Positions 1-10,040 of a stretch of 64,000 nt of DNA are shown piece by piece. A program made the position numbers and the translations under genes. Under the pieces are notes generated by a model. That model was not told the DNA's origin, searched no databases, and was given only the letters and a program-made list of their open reading frames with translations. Location: positions 2,754,013-2,818,012 of the forward strand of contig NW_020653900.1 of assembly GCF_003589595.1 (NCBI RefSeq). Reading direction: 5' to 3'. The first letter of the stretch is position 1. The number at the start of each line of letters is the position of its first letter. Origin of the DNA: Hyposmocoma kahamanoa. Lineage: Eukaryota; Arthropoda; Insecta; Lepidoptera; Cosmopterigidae.

Positions 1-292
1 ATCCGCCAACTACCACCTTTCCCTACAAAATAAAGAACAGACTGAACTTGCTTAGTATACCTAGGAAGCAAGTTATAGTAGATAGCTCCGAGGGTATGCC
101 CGCCTTAAGTACGACTGGAGTGAGGAAGTCTGCTCTACGAGGACGAATCTCGGACCGAGTCAACGACGCTGCATTACCCTACATACGGTTGGTATCATTT
201 TGTATTTATTTTAAATCGCTATCAAACGTTCAAGTGTATTTGTCTTAAACAATTAGGTATTACATTTATTTATTTATTATTTTTATTTTATT
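1..292. other. Left edge, no gene recognised
   Basis: No exon, RNA gene or repeat was recognised here. Short open frames exist but have no recognisable protein features. The last 30 bases are an A/T-rich run leading into the first SINE-like copy. Confidence 0.4.
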
Positions 293-598
293 TAGCAGCA
301 ATAGAGCTCCTTGTGAAAGAGTTCGTCCAGAGACGTTCTGCCACTTTACCTATTTCTGCCGCCAAGCAGTAATGTGTGCATTACTGCGTTCCGGTTTAGA
401 ACGGTAAGGTGCTGGTGAAATTACAGGCACATGGGACTTGTCAACTTATGTCTCAAGATGACGGGCGCAGTGACAGTGCCCCTCAGATCTTTACCATTTA
501 AAGCTCTGAGTGGCACTGCAACTGTTATGGACAGGCGTGTAGTTTACCATCAGCCACACGACTTGTGCGTCCCGTCACTTGATATTATTAAAAAAAGT
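293..598 (+). repeat. SINE-like repeat, near full-length copy
   Basis: This is one of about eighteen copies in the window of a roughly 310-bp repeat, and it serves as the reference description. The head reads AGAGCTCCTTGTGAAAGAGT, the middle carries GAAATTACAGGCACATGGG, and the tail reads TTCGTCCCGTCACTTGAT followed by an A-rich run. Two hairpins recur in the copies: CAGTAATG/CATTACTG, and an arm around GCAGTGCCCCTCAGA that pairs with TCTGAGTGGCACTGC. Several copies begin at the GAAATTACAGG point, as if 5'-truncated. The A-rich tail and 5' truncation suggest retroposition by a LINE. No tRNA-like promoter boxes were obvious, so the class (SINE or LINE 3' fragment) is not settled. Confidence 0.75.
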
Positions 599-650
599 TA
601 CAATATCCGATTTTTAGGGACCCTACGTCAAGGGTGGGTTGGGCCCGTAA

Positions 651-1104
651 GGGCGCGTGTTCACGATTAGAAAGCCGGGTCTATGCAATAACTCATGGCG
701 TTTCTACATACGAACTGTGTACACTGTATCGGCGCCGGACAAGAAAAAATCTTGCCTACCCCCGACACGCCGCGTTCTACCAGTTGTATGGGACGGGGTT
801 AGGTGCATTGTCAGTAAACGAACATTTATGCGGTGGACGGATGTTGCTTAGTAGTCAACATGTACTACAACATATTTCTTCCCACATTCGGTAGTAAAAC
901 GACAGGTACCTGGAAGACTCTTAATGCACTGACACATTTTACCCTACACACGTCTATCCGAAGGCATTCGTATCGTGCATACTCATCATTTTCTCGTCTG
1001 CAACAGGCACGATTTGTTATCGTGACTAGATCCGACAAAGTTCTTGTCGAAGACCATTCTCGTCTTAGCAGACACGTCGGATTTCTTAGCGTGTACACGC
1101 GCCC
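651..1104. mobile_element. MITE, PIF/Harbinger-like, 454 bp
   Basis: The ends are inverted repeats starting GGGCGCGTGT on both strands and remaining similar for about 30 bases. TAA flanks both sides (648-650 and 1105-1107). A 3-bp TWA duplication with GGG-starting termini is typical of PIF/Harbinger-derived MITEs. No transposase is encoded. Confidence 0.65.
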
Positions 1105-1163
1105 TAATTAGGGCGCCGTTGCACAGGGTTATTTTTAAAGCACTAACAACCTTCTTTTTTTAT

Positions 1164-1607
1164 AATATCAAGTGAAACAAACATACCGTGCGCCTGGTGG
1201 TAAGCGACACGCTTATCTATAACAGTTGCAGTGTCACTCTGAGCTTTAAATCGCAAAGATCTTAAGAGGCACAGCCACTGCGCTCGTCAACCTGAGAGAT
1301 AAGTTGATAAGTCCTGCATGTGCCTGCATATGCAATTTCATCAGCACCCTTACCTGTCAAAATCGGAACGCAGTAATGCTCACATTACTTCTTTGCGGCA
1401 TAAGTAGGTAAGGTGGCAGTACTTCCTTGGGCGAACTCGAAAAAATTAGTTTACTAAGGATGAAATTTATTTTAGGTCTAACAAATTGCGTTGCCCTACA
1501 GGGTTACGTGATTGTACATTATATTATTTGAAGACTTTTATATTTATTACTCATGTAATGCAATGAATAGGTATGAATATGAACTCTTTCACAAAGAGCT
1601 CTACTTG
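1164..1607 (-). repeat. SINE-like repeat, split by an insertion
   Basis: The body is 1164-1438 on the minus strand and the head is 1581-1607. Between them is a 142-bp insertion (1439-1580) flanked by GAACTC on both sides. Confidence 0.7.
1439..1580. mobile_element. 142-bp insertion inside a SINE copy
   Basis: Uninterrupted copies elsewhere read GAACTCTTTCAC across this point. Here GAACTC is present twice (1433-1438 and 1581-1586) with A/T-rich, unrecognised DNA between. That is the expected footprint of an insertion with a 6-bp target duplication. The class is unknown. Confidence 0.5.
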
Positions 1608-2225
1608 TTACAGCTATTTTGCAGGACTATATTACTATCCTTAAACAACAACTTTTGGTCCATAACTTTTTACTAAACATGATAAAATTACTAAAAGTAA
1701 ACTTTCAAGTTTTTGTTGTACTGTCTGAAATTTTTTAGTTCAATTTTTTATTTATTATATTTATATATTTTTTATAATATCAAGTGTCGCGCCGAACAAG
1801 TCGTGCGTCTGATGGTAAGCAATACGCCTGTCCATAACAATTGCAGTGCCACACACAGAGCTTTAAATCGCACTGCCTTTGCGCCTGTCACCCCGAAATA
1901 TAAGTTGACAAGTCCCATGTGCCTGTAATTTCACCAGCACCCTTACCCTTCAAAACAGGAATGCAGTACTACTGACATTACTGCTTGGCGGCAGAAATAG
2001 GTAAGGTGGCAGTACTAACCTGGACGAACTCTTTCACAAGGTGTTCTACTGCTACAAAATTAGTTCAAATGTGCAAGCGTCCTCCCTTAAGATCCCTAGC
2101 TCCGCTTCCGTGTTTTTCACAGAGGTATCACCGTTTAGAGCGATCTATTTCAATAAATTTTGTTTTGTACGAAATTAATTGACGAATTATTGAGTCGTCA
2201 AAAGTTGTTGTTTATGATGTTAGTA
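1600..2225. mobile_element. MITE with SINE inserted (family of 11486 and 52580)
   Basis: The left part has the motif AACAACAACTTTTGGTCC and the right part its reverse complement AAAAGTTGTTGTTTATGATG. The same inverted ends occur at 11486-11912 and 52580-53040. A minus-strand SINE copy (1767-2056) sits between the ends. The outer limits are approximate. Confidence 0.45.
1767..2056 (-). repeat. SINE-like repeat, near full length, inverted
   Basis: It is read on the minus strand from the head near 2056 to the TTATAAAAAA tail near 1767. Both internal hairpins are recognisable. Confidence 0.75.
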
Positions 2226-3055
2226 AGAGCCCGTTCCCACTTGTTTAAAACCGATTTTGTGTCAGCGTCGACAAGAAATGTCGGGTAGTTTGCCAGCCCT
2301 TTACGTCCGGAAAACAATCGTGTCGGATCTCGCTCGCCTATTAATAAGTATGGCCTATGAATAATAGGTATTGGGGCCGACAACCCGTGCTTGTTTTTGC
2401 CCTCAGGATTGGGTGCGCCCAATATTTCTTTCCTTAGCTGTTTTTATTCGTTTTCTTCTCAAATAAAGAACTTCGTCGACGTCTATAACGCACAGAGTGT
2501 TAAAAATTGGCACCAGTTTTGACCGTGGCCGACAGCCGATTATAGTGTGACCAGAGGCGCGGATACCCGATTAGGATCCGGGCCCTACAGGCGGCTAGTG
2601 AGAACGGGCTGTAATTATAATCCTGTGAGGTTGTTACTTTTTTATAAATAACCCTGATAACAGTTAAGCCGCTAATGAGTACCCGGCTTAACACTTCCCT
2701 AAGTTAGGGTTAGGAACCTTTGATACCGACTAGTGTAATAAGCGTTTGAATAATGGAAAAGTCCTAGCCGTGAGTAAGACGTAAATACAGATATGATATA
2801 TGGAGCAATGTGATTGGTCACTTTGAATTTCTCACTTCTCGTGGTGTGAACGCCTATGATTGGTTAGTTTATTATTTTTATTTATTTGCTCTCGCTTTCA
2901 CGTAAATTCAAAATACTGCTCGGTGTACCGCGTCACATAAACATAGTTATCTAACTGCCCGCGACTTCGTCTGCTTCGAGTAGCCTACTGTACTATACTA
3001 ATTTTCATAGTTTTATTGGTTCTTCATACAAAGTTTCATCCCCTATTTCAAGTCT
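2226..3055. other. Gap without genes; remnants of short repeats
   Basis: No exon was recognised. Around 2672-2692 is CGCTAATGAGTACCCGGCTT, which also forms the right end of the MITE at 23104-23809, so a fragment of that family is present. The rest is unassigned. Confidence 0.4.
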
Positions 3056-3058
3056 TAA

Positions 3059-3943
3059 GGGCGCCTTCAAATTAGACGCCTATAGAAGCGCTGCAGTGAC
3101 GCGTGAGCAGCGCGTTTCGTCTAAGGGCGCGTTCCCATTATGTCGTGACGACAGATAGTGGTGCAGTTTCAAGGGCTTGTATATTTATGTACAGTTGTTC
3201 ACACGTAGAACAACACGATAGTTAATCGCCGTTCATGAGTTTTTTGACGCTACGACGACAGACTGTCGCAACAATGGGAAGATAGAAAGTCAGTCGTCAG
3301 GCGATAAATAAACGTCATGACAAAAATGTGACGACAGGTAATCGCAACTTCAAACGACTCTGTCGTGCAAACGACAAAGCGGCTACCGTTAACCGATAAA
3401 TTGTACCTATGAAAATTATAAGTGGCGCGGCAGCCGTGTGTCCGTAGCGCTTCAACCATTTGTCGTTCACTTATTGTGACTACAAAAGCGCGGCAGCCGC
3501 GCGTCTTTAGCTCTTTTCAGTATTTTTTAGTTAAATTCTTGTGACAACAAAAGAGGCGCGCGCGTGTCACGACAGTGGCGCTGTACCTAACTGCGCTTCG
3601 ATATTGTATGAAAATTAACAGTAGCGCGGCAGCCGCGCGTCTTTAGCGCTCTTCAGTATTTTTTACTTAACTTCTTGTAACAACAAAAGAGGCGCGCGCA
3701 TGTCACGACAATGGCGCTGTACCTAACTGCGCTTCGATGTTGTATGAAAATTAATAGTGGCACGGCAGCCGCGCTTCTTTAGCGCTCTTCAGTATTTTTT
3801 TAGTTAACTTCTTGTGACAACAAAAGGCGTGTCACGACAGTGGCGCTGTACCTAACTGCGCTTCGATATTGTATTAAAATTAATAGTGCCGTGGTAGTCG
3901 CGCCACCGACGCGCTCCTATAAACGTATAATTTGATGATGCCC
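3059..3943. mobile_element. MITE with internal tandem repeats, 885 bp, TAA flanks
   Basis: The left terminus starts GGGCGCCTTCAAATTAGACG. The right terminus, on the other strand, starts GGGCATCATCAAATTATACG. TAA lies on both sides (3056-3058 and 3944-3946). Related ends occur at 59818-60290. The interior holds a 136-bp tandem array listed separately. The size is large for a MITE, and no transposase frame was seen. Confidence 0.65.
3488..3890. repeat. Tandem repeat, about 136-bp unit, three copies
   Basis: Units start at GCGCGGCAGCCGCGCGTC near 3488, 3624 and 3760, and a degenerate start follows near 3888. Spacings are 136, 136 and 128 bases. The shorter third unit lacks eight bases of a GAGGCGCGCGC tract. 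Each unit also carries GTGGCGCTGTACCTAACTGC. The array lies wholly inside the MITE 3059-3943. Confidence 0.75.
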
Positions 3944-4047
3944 TAAATGTTACACTACGTGTCCTTGACCGTATTAGGAAAAGTATTAAGCAAAAATAAG
4001 CAAACCTGCAGACATGAACAATGGTGCGGTATAAAGTCTTATACATA

Positions 4048-4234
4048 TATTACTGTGTTCCGGTTTTCAAAGGTAAGGGTGCTGGTGAAATTACAGGCAC
4101 ATGGGACTTGTCAACTTACGTCCAGGATGACGGGCGCATAGTGGCAGTGCCCCTCAGACCTTTGCATTTTAAAGCTCTGACAGGCGTGTACCTTACCATC
4201 AGTTGATGTCCCGTCATTTGATGTTATAAAAAAA
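4048..4234 (+). repeat. SINE-like repeat, 5'-truncated
   Basis: It starts near TACTGTGTTCCGG, carries the GAAATTACAGGCACATGGG core, and ends in a TTATAAAAAAAA tail. A small deletion removes part of the TCTGAGTGGCACTGC hairpin arm. Confidence 0.65.
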
Positions 4235-4539
4235 ACTACTTCATTTATGTAGTTATTATCCACCTAAGACTCAAGAAACTACATTGGAAAAAGCGCTAAA
4301 CGCCCTATGTGTGCACATTAAAATATACTAAATATGGGACATATACAGTTTTGCATGAAAGTGCCTACCTACTGTAACTAAAGACTGAGCTGGCAAAAAC
4401 TGTACGATTACTGCTTTTTTATTTACAGTTTTACTAATTGTAAAAACGAAATATAACATTCGTCGATAATAAGTAGGTATTTACAGAATTAATTATGGAA
4501 TGTTGTAGTACCTATTTCAATTGTATTGTACACTGACAG

Positions 4540-4795
4540 ACGGTTGATGATGCTAAAACGACAATACAAAAAAGTATTCCCACTTGAACGATTGGAAAAG
4601 ATAGACCACTTGATCGAACAGGGTAACATCACTATATATTCCAAGTTGGCGAATTGCGTAATCGATCTCAAAAAGCAGGACACGAAGGACACTAAAAAGA
4701 AGAAGTCATGGACTGAGAACGATTGGAAGAAACATATGGACTACATAGGCCAAATCGCTGGTCCGAAGAGAGTCTTCCCACCACCGCCTGTTGAG
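4540..4795 (+). CDS. THEG-like gene, antepenultimate exon
   Basis: The acceptor is CACTGACAG before 4540 and the donor GAG|GTACGT after 4795. The intron enters after two codon bases and leaves in phase 0. The frame stays open beyond the donor to about 4822, so an unspliced reading would overextend the protein. It contains a lysine-rich linker and the W-x4-W and IAGPKRV motifs. Confidence 0.6.
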
Positions 4796-7716
4796 GTACG
4801 TAGCCCACACAAAAATTCATAAGTTCACAGGTCGTTTGGGATGACTTCTCGGGTGTGGTCATTGATCGAATGTGAGTAATTTCCTTAATGTGTGGATCAA
4901 AGTAAACTAAATGAAAGCAATATAATATAAAGGATGTAATCGTTAAGTGTGTCCAGGCGATTCCGTAAATATAAGAGACATCAAAAACCTATAGACTGAT
5001 ATCTAAAGTAAATTACATAATAAATAAAGCTTCTAGTAATCTCCGGTCACCCATAGTGGGAAAACGGCCGTAATTACTTGTTTCGTGCTTCAGGAGTAGG
5101 CCCCTCGTAAAGAACCCGAAATGTTGGTTTGTTTCAAAACACAAACATGCACGATTTTAAATCCGAAAAAATAATTTAATTTCCAATGTGTTGTAATGTA
5201 TTTTTATTAGTAATACCTAAGTAATAACTGTAAGTTTGTATACATACATAATGTATAATATTTAATATTCTGCAGCGAGGGCAGAAAGTGGCACTAGAAG
5301 AGCTCTTGTATAGAATAAACCAAATATCGTGGTTGCCGGAATTCAAGTTGTACAAGAGAATATCGCAGGAAGATTGGTATAGGAATCCTACTAAGGTAAT
5401 TCTTGACTTTTCCACATATTGGAGCCAACTTTACAGTTTTAACTTTAGACCGTAAGAGCGGTAAGACAGGAATCGGAAGTATAAGGTCACCTTTAAATTA
5501 GAGGATTATATAAGCGCTGCAGCGTTGCCACTACAGTTGCAGTTCCACTGTTATGACACGCGCGCCCCATTTTTGCAGTCACAATTATTTATTTAGAAGG
5601 AAGATCAACAGTTTAAAACTAAATTAAATAATAATAGTAAAAACGGAGAGCCAATTAAAGATCCTCACAAATATAAATATAATAGGGTAACTGGGAGCAC
5701 AATTTTTTTGTGAACTTAGTGAAATTAATGAACTAAAAAGTACTGAAATGCTACAGACGCGCAGTACATTCGCGCCACTGTAGCGTTTCTACAAGCTTAG
5801 GTATTGTTGACTGTAGAGCGTTTTTTATTCCGCTGGTAATAAATACCAGCGGTATAAAGAAGCACATAAAGTGTACCAGCTAGTTTTACTTAAACAACTG
5901 ACAAAATGAATTTTTTTATTACACAATATTTTGGGGCCTTTTTCTAATAAAATATTTGCAATAAACTTTACAAAAACTTTATGCAATAAAAAAAACAGTC
6001 TAGCGGGTGCATACGACGTGACACATTTTATGGACCGTCCACCTGTCACCTCGGGAGAACAGTGATGGATTATTGTTTAATTTTATTTACAACTTATTTG
6101 CAGTCTCCTATTCAATAATTCCGAATCAAAAATGATACACACGATTCCAAATTAATATTTGTTACTCATCTATTGACTGTTAATATAATTGCTCCAAACG
6201 TTCACCTATTTAGTTTATTTCTCTTAACATTACAAATTTAATACAAATGCAATTAATTACTACCTACGTGTCATTTTATACTATTCTTCGAAAAGTGAGC
6301 GTCAGTTTACAAAAACATGAAGAAATAATTATATAATAGTAAGTCATAAGTACACAATAGTGTATACATACAAATCCACATAATTAATGAAACTAAATAA
6401 ATAATTGATTTTTAAGTTTAGTAATAAATATAATAAAGTGTAATAAAGAGAACCGACTTTAAGAATCGGGGACACAATTTTATTTGCAAGGCGCGTCGGC
6501 TCTGCGTGACACAATTACAAAATACTTTGCAATGACACAATGAGCTAAAAAAACTTAAGATAAAAAAAACATTTTATTTTGTCCGACCCGACCGCGCGAC
6601 TACACGGAGTTCTAAAATTACATGTTAATATAGTAATAAAGTTGAGTGTGTGCGTTATTATTTAATGACATAGCATAGTCAGCAATACATTGTCGTGGCG
6701 CTTGTTCTACTACAACAGCGCTTGGGAATTAAGGCAGTTGAAGCTAATATAAGAGGGTTTATCAACTACTGATGTTTCTATTACAATTGAACCGCTCCAA
6801 CGTCAACTTCTTCCAACGAATTCTGCCTGAACCCTTGTTAAAATAAACAAAAATATTATGTGACATCGTATTACTTTTAATGTAATAATAATATAAAAAT
6901 ATTTTTTACTATAAACTGCATTAGGACTGGCATGTTCTAGAACAAAAGTCCTAAAATTAAACCAAGATTAAAAGAATTCCCTCTGGACTTTTTGGAGGGA
7001 AAAGTGTCGTTTTTATTTTGACTTTCAATTATTTTGTGAAATCTAGTTTAAAGTGGAATAGGATAGCGCTATTGTGCCTTAATCGAAGATTAAAACGCGA
7101 AATTATACGAATCTCGAACTAAAATACCCGTATCGGCCCGTTTTAAAAAATCCCGCGTCAATCCAAGCACGCCGCCTCAAATTGCCTATCCTCTTTGTGG
7201 CGGCCATATTTACAGAAACATAATTAAACTTCATGTTTAGGCTGATGGCTTTGCCAAAGCCTTAATAAATTAAAAAAAAATTCATGATTAAAAAAAGAGG
7301 GTTTATATGTGACACGACAGACCTGTGCTTAAACTTCCGCAAACGCTTTTCACATTTGTTTCCATTTCTGCTTCCGCAACTTTTATAATGGAACTTTAGT
7401 TGGAAGTTTACAATGTTGGCAACGGATCAACAACAAGTCCTGTTTGGAAGTATTTCATAGAGGTCTACCATTTCCGCATCCGTTTCCGCTAAGATTTATT
7501 TTTAACATATGCACCATACATAGTTTATACCATTAACACGTGGAATGTTTCTGTGGGAACATACCAAAACGCGGATAGCGGACGCCATTAACTTCACGAA
7601 TCCAACTCTAAAATGTGATTGTTTGTTGACAGGTTTCCCCAGCAGCTATGAAATACGTGATAACAGACAACATGAAGAAGTTGGCAGCACCTAAAAAGGA
7701 GTTCACAGACATGTGA
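4540..7716 (+). CDS. THEG-repeat-like protein, 3' three exons only (partial gene)
   Basis: Three exons in consistent phase (4540-4795, 5276-5395, 7633-7716) encode the C-terminal 152 or so residues of a basic, Trp/Lys-rich protein ending at TGA 7714-7716. Two segments look like THEG repeats: one with IAGPKRV in the first exon, and one spanning the last junction with VSPAAMKYV followed by KKLAAPKK. THEG-family proteins are expressed in spermatids and associate with sperm microtubules; that role is inferred from the family. No initiator ATG or upstream exon was recognised in 1-4539, so the 5' end may lie outside the window or be missed. The family call is from memory of the repeat pattern and is moderately sure. 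Confidence 0.6.
5276..5395 (+). CDS. THEG-like gene, penultimate exon
   Basis: It is bounded by TTCTGCAG and AAG|GTAATT. It is 120 nt, exactly 40 codons, phase 0 on both sides, encoding a Leu/Trp/Tyr-rich segment. Confidence 0.6.
5396..7632. other. Intron of THEG-like gene; degraded MITE only
   Basis: No other exon was seen. Around 5483-5540 is a degraded end of the 3059-3943 MITE family, with a possible partner near 5800. The remainder is A/T-rich and unassigned. Confidence 0.4.
7633..7716 (+). CDS. THEG-like gene, last coding exon
   Basis: The acceptor is GTTGACAG and the stop is TGA at 7714-7716. It encodes 27 residues, including VSPAAMKYV and KLAAPKKEF, the clearest THEG-like signature. 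Possible polyadenylation signals (AATAAA) lie at 8009-8014 and 8026-8031. Confidence 0.6.
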   Translation, partial: VSPAAMKYVITDNMKKLAAPKKEFTDM

Positions 7717-8198
7717 ATGGTTAAAACATACGTGACAAGAGACAATCACAAAAAAAAAAGTAAATGTTATAATGAATATCGCATTTAACTAACCTAAAAA
7801 CGAATGCCAAAATGTATTAGAATCAAAATGGCATTAAAATATTTCGGAAGCTAGCTGATCTCGAGAAAAGGCAAATTTATTTAAGGCAAACTATTACACA
7901 TACCTTAAAATTTCTAATTACAAATAATCATTAACACGCTAGTTTAATCAACAGTCAAAATTGCAAGACTTAAAAATGCAAATTTAACATATTAAATTAT
8001 TGACATAAAATAAAACCAATTGTATAATAAATTAGTGGAAACCACAAATTAGAAAGTTATGTGGAAACAAAGGGGCCCGATATAAACATGGAGTGCTTAA
8101 ATCACCAGTATCAAACGACTTGTTAAAATTACCTGCTTTGAAATACTATAGAGGCATTATCAATATCATTATTATAATAAAATCATTACTATAAAAAA

Positions 8199-8265
8199 AT
8201 TTTAAACTATACTGTTTTGGATAATATGTATCGTGCATATTATCCAAAACAGTATAGTTTAAAAT
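8199..8265. repeat. Perfect 30-bp inverted repeat, 7-nt loop
   Basis: Arms 8199-8228 and 8236-8265 are exact reverse complements (starting ATTTTAAACTATACTG) around TATCGTG. It could be a small foldback element or a recent template-switch product. A small-RNA hairpin is possible but unsupported. Confidence 0.8.
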
Positions 8266-8523
8266 CAGGTTAGCTAGACTATATTTTTGCCTTCGCACTT
8301 ATATACTATTGCACCTTTTTCCCACTAAAGTAAGCGCAAACTATGGACTTCTGTCATCTACGCTCCTAACCTACTTTTGCTTCCTCCGCCAATATCAGTA
8401 ATGGGTTTTTAAGATAATCCTTAATATCTTCAAAACGTGTCGTGGTCGAACATTCCCCACTTTTTCATCCACATTCGTGTGGGTCGTTATTAATAATCCA
8501 TCCTTTCACACTCACAGTCACTA

Positions 8524-8950
8524 TATCAACGAAAATGAGCCATAATCAATTTATCCAGATTTCGTAGCGTTCGGAGCTCTTTCTTGGCCAATTAGCCTAT
8601 ATCAACGAAAAAGAATCATATAATAATAATAATAATTCGTTTATTTGGCTTAAAACATGGTATAACAGAAGATGTTACAAGAGACAGTGTATAATTATTG
8701 GTTTGGTGTTTTTTTCTGTATCAATTTATCCAGGTTTCGTAGCGTTGGAAGCGCTCTTTTGACCATTTAGCCTATATCAACGAAATAGTCATGTATCATT
8801 TGGTTTGGGTTTTTTTGTGCATCAATTTATTCAGGTTTCGTATCTGAGCTCTTTTTTGGCGCTGCAGACTCTATCGGAAATTGAGTCGTACGTATCATTG
8901 GTTTGGGTTTTTTTCTGCACAAATTTATTCAAGTTTTTTGGCGCTTCAAT
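8524..8950. repeat. Degenerate tandem repeat with inserted LINE tail
   Basis: Four imperfect units begin with ATATCAACGAAA-like sequence near 8524, 8602, 8773 and 8872, and share TCAATTTATCCAG and GGTTTGGG blocks. The second unit is lengthened by about 70 bases (8630-8705) that resemble the 3' end of a LINE read on the minus strand, including an (ATT)n-type tail. Confidence 0.55.
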
Positions 8951-9943
8951 AAGAATAATTTGCTTTAAAATTACCTCCTGGTATATATCAAATAATAATA
9001 TGGCTTTAAAAATATACATATTTTTATCTTTACACAAACTATATGATTTTTCACAGCTCTCTTTTGTTACATTGCTCCTTTCGACATTTATAATTTTACT
9101 GCAATTGTTACAAACGCAAATTAACAGCAAATATGATAAAGTTTCTTATAATTACGTTAATTGCATTAGAGAGCCTGCATCTTATAATATATAATGTGAT
9201 CGTACAGTTCGGTTTTCTGTACAGTTTGCTTGGGCTCTGACCATGTGATGAAGTATTGTGCGTGCAGTATAATATTCGGTCTCTAGTCCTTTTACGACAA
9301 GTAATACGCAATAAAACAGTAAATAAACAATTCCTATAGTTTTATTTCCATATTTACATTTTGGTAACATTTGGTAACAAGACAAATACTTAACAAAATA
9401 CTGTTTATTAACACATTTCGAAATTCCAGATCTTGTAACAATAAAAACAAAATAAATATAAAATAAATTACATGATAACTACTTGATTTAGGCGTAAAAA
9501 TTAACTATGACATAACATTACGATATTTAGGATCACCTCAACTCGATATAACTTATTTTGCATATTTTTTAACAACCTTTATAAGTTGTGTTAACACCCT
9601 TTGGAAAGTGTGTTACCACCCTCTGTTCTATTTTTATAATTTGCCGTTTTAAGTTTTTACTATAAAGTTTTGCTATACAGGTTTACTATACAGGATTGTA
9701 CCAACCTGTGTAGTAAAAACTGTACATCTTTTAGTGTGTGTTAATAATAATACAAAATATTCATATATTTTAAATACATATTCATGTACTTGAATATCAG
9801 ACTCTTACCCTACGGTACAGCCACCAAAAAAGAGTGGTCGTTTTTTACATAGTTACTTTATAAAATTCTTAATGCCTGATCTAAAACTGAGGTGTCCAAG
9901 TAAACCCGAGTTAGTCCAATTTAGACTCTATCGACCACATTAT

Positions 9944-10040
9944 TTAGTGATCAAGGAAATGAATGACGGCGTTGGTGAAATCTTTCGTAGTCGACTGTCC
10001 GCCAAGGTCCTTCGTCCTTATTTTACCGTCTTGTAGTACT
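9944..10040 (-). CDS. Idh3b: Idh3b exon 9 (stop)
   Basis: It is bounded by TTCTTTCAG and ends at TAA (9946-9944). It completes a lysine codon and encodes 31 residues containing [17 protein letters not shown]. Confidence 0.95.

Larger units (their letters stand above)
7717..9943. other. Intergenic, convergent 3' ends
   Basis: It separates the THEG-like gene (plus) from Idh3b (minus). It holds a perfect hairpin (8199-8265), a degenerate 80-100 bp tandem repeat (8524-8950) and the presumed Idh3b 3' UTR. On the minus strand AATAAA occurs at 9409-9404, about 535 nt past the Idh3b stop. No other gene was recognised. Confidence 0.45.

Noticed and set aside
3488..3905. CRISPR-like regular repeats
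   Set aside because: Units are 136 bp with no separate spacers, lie inside a MITE, and the genome is eukaryotic.
4796..4822. Open continuation of the THEG-like exon to a stop at 4822
   Set aside because: GTACGT after 4795 is a good donor and the downstream exons continue the same phase with family-like sequence, so the extension is read as intron.
8805..9194. 129-codon plus-strand frame
   Set aside because: It starts in the degenerate tandem repeat, is Phe/Leu/Ile-rich as expected for A/T-rich DNA, and has no domain.
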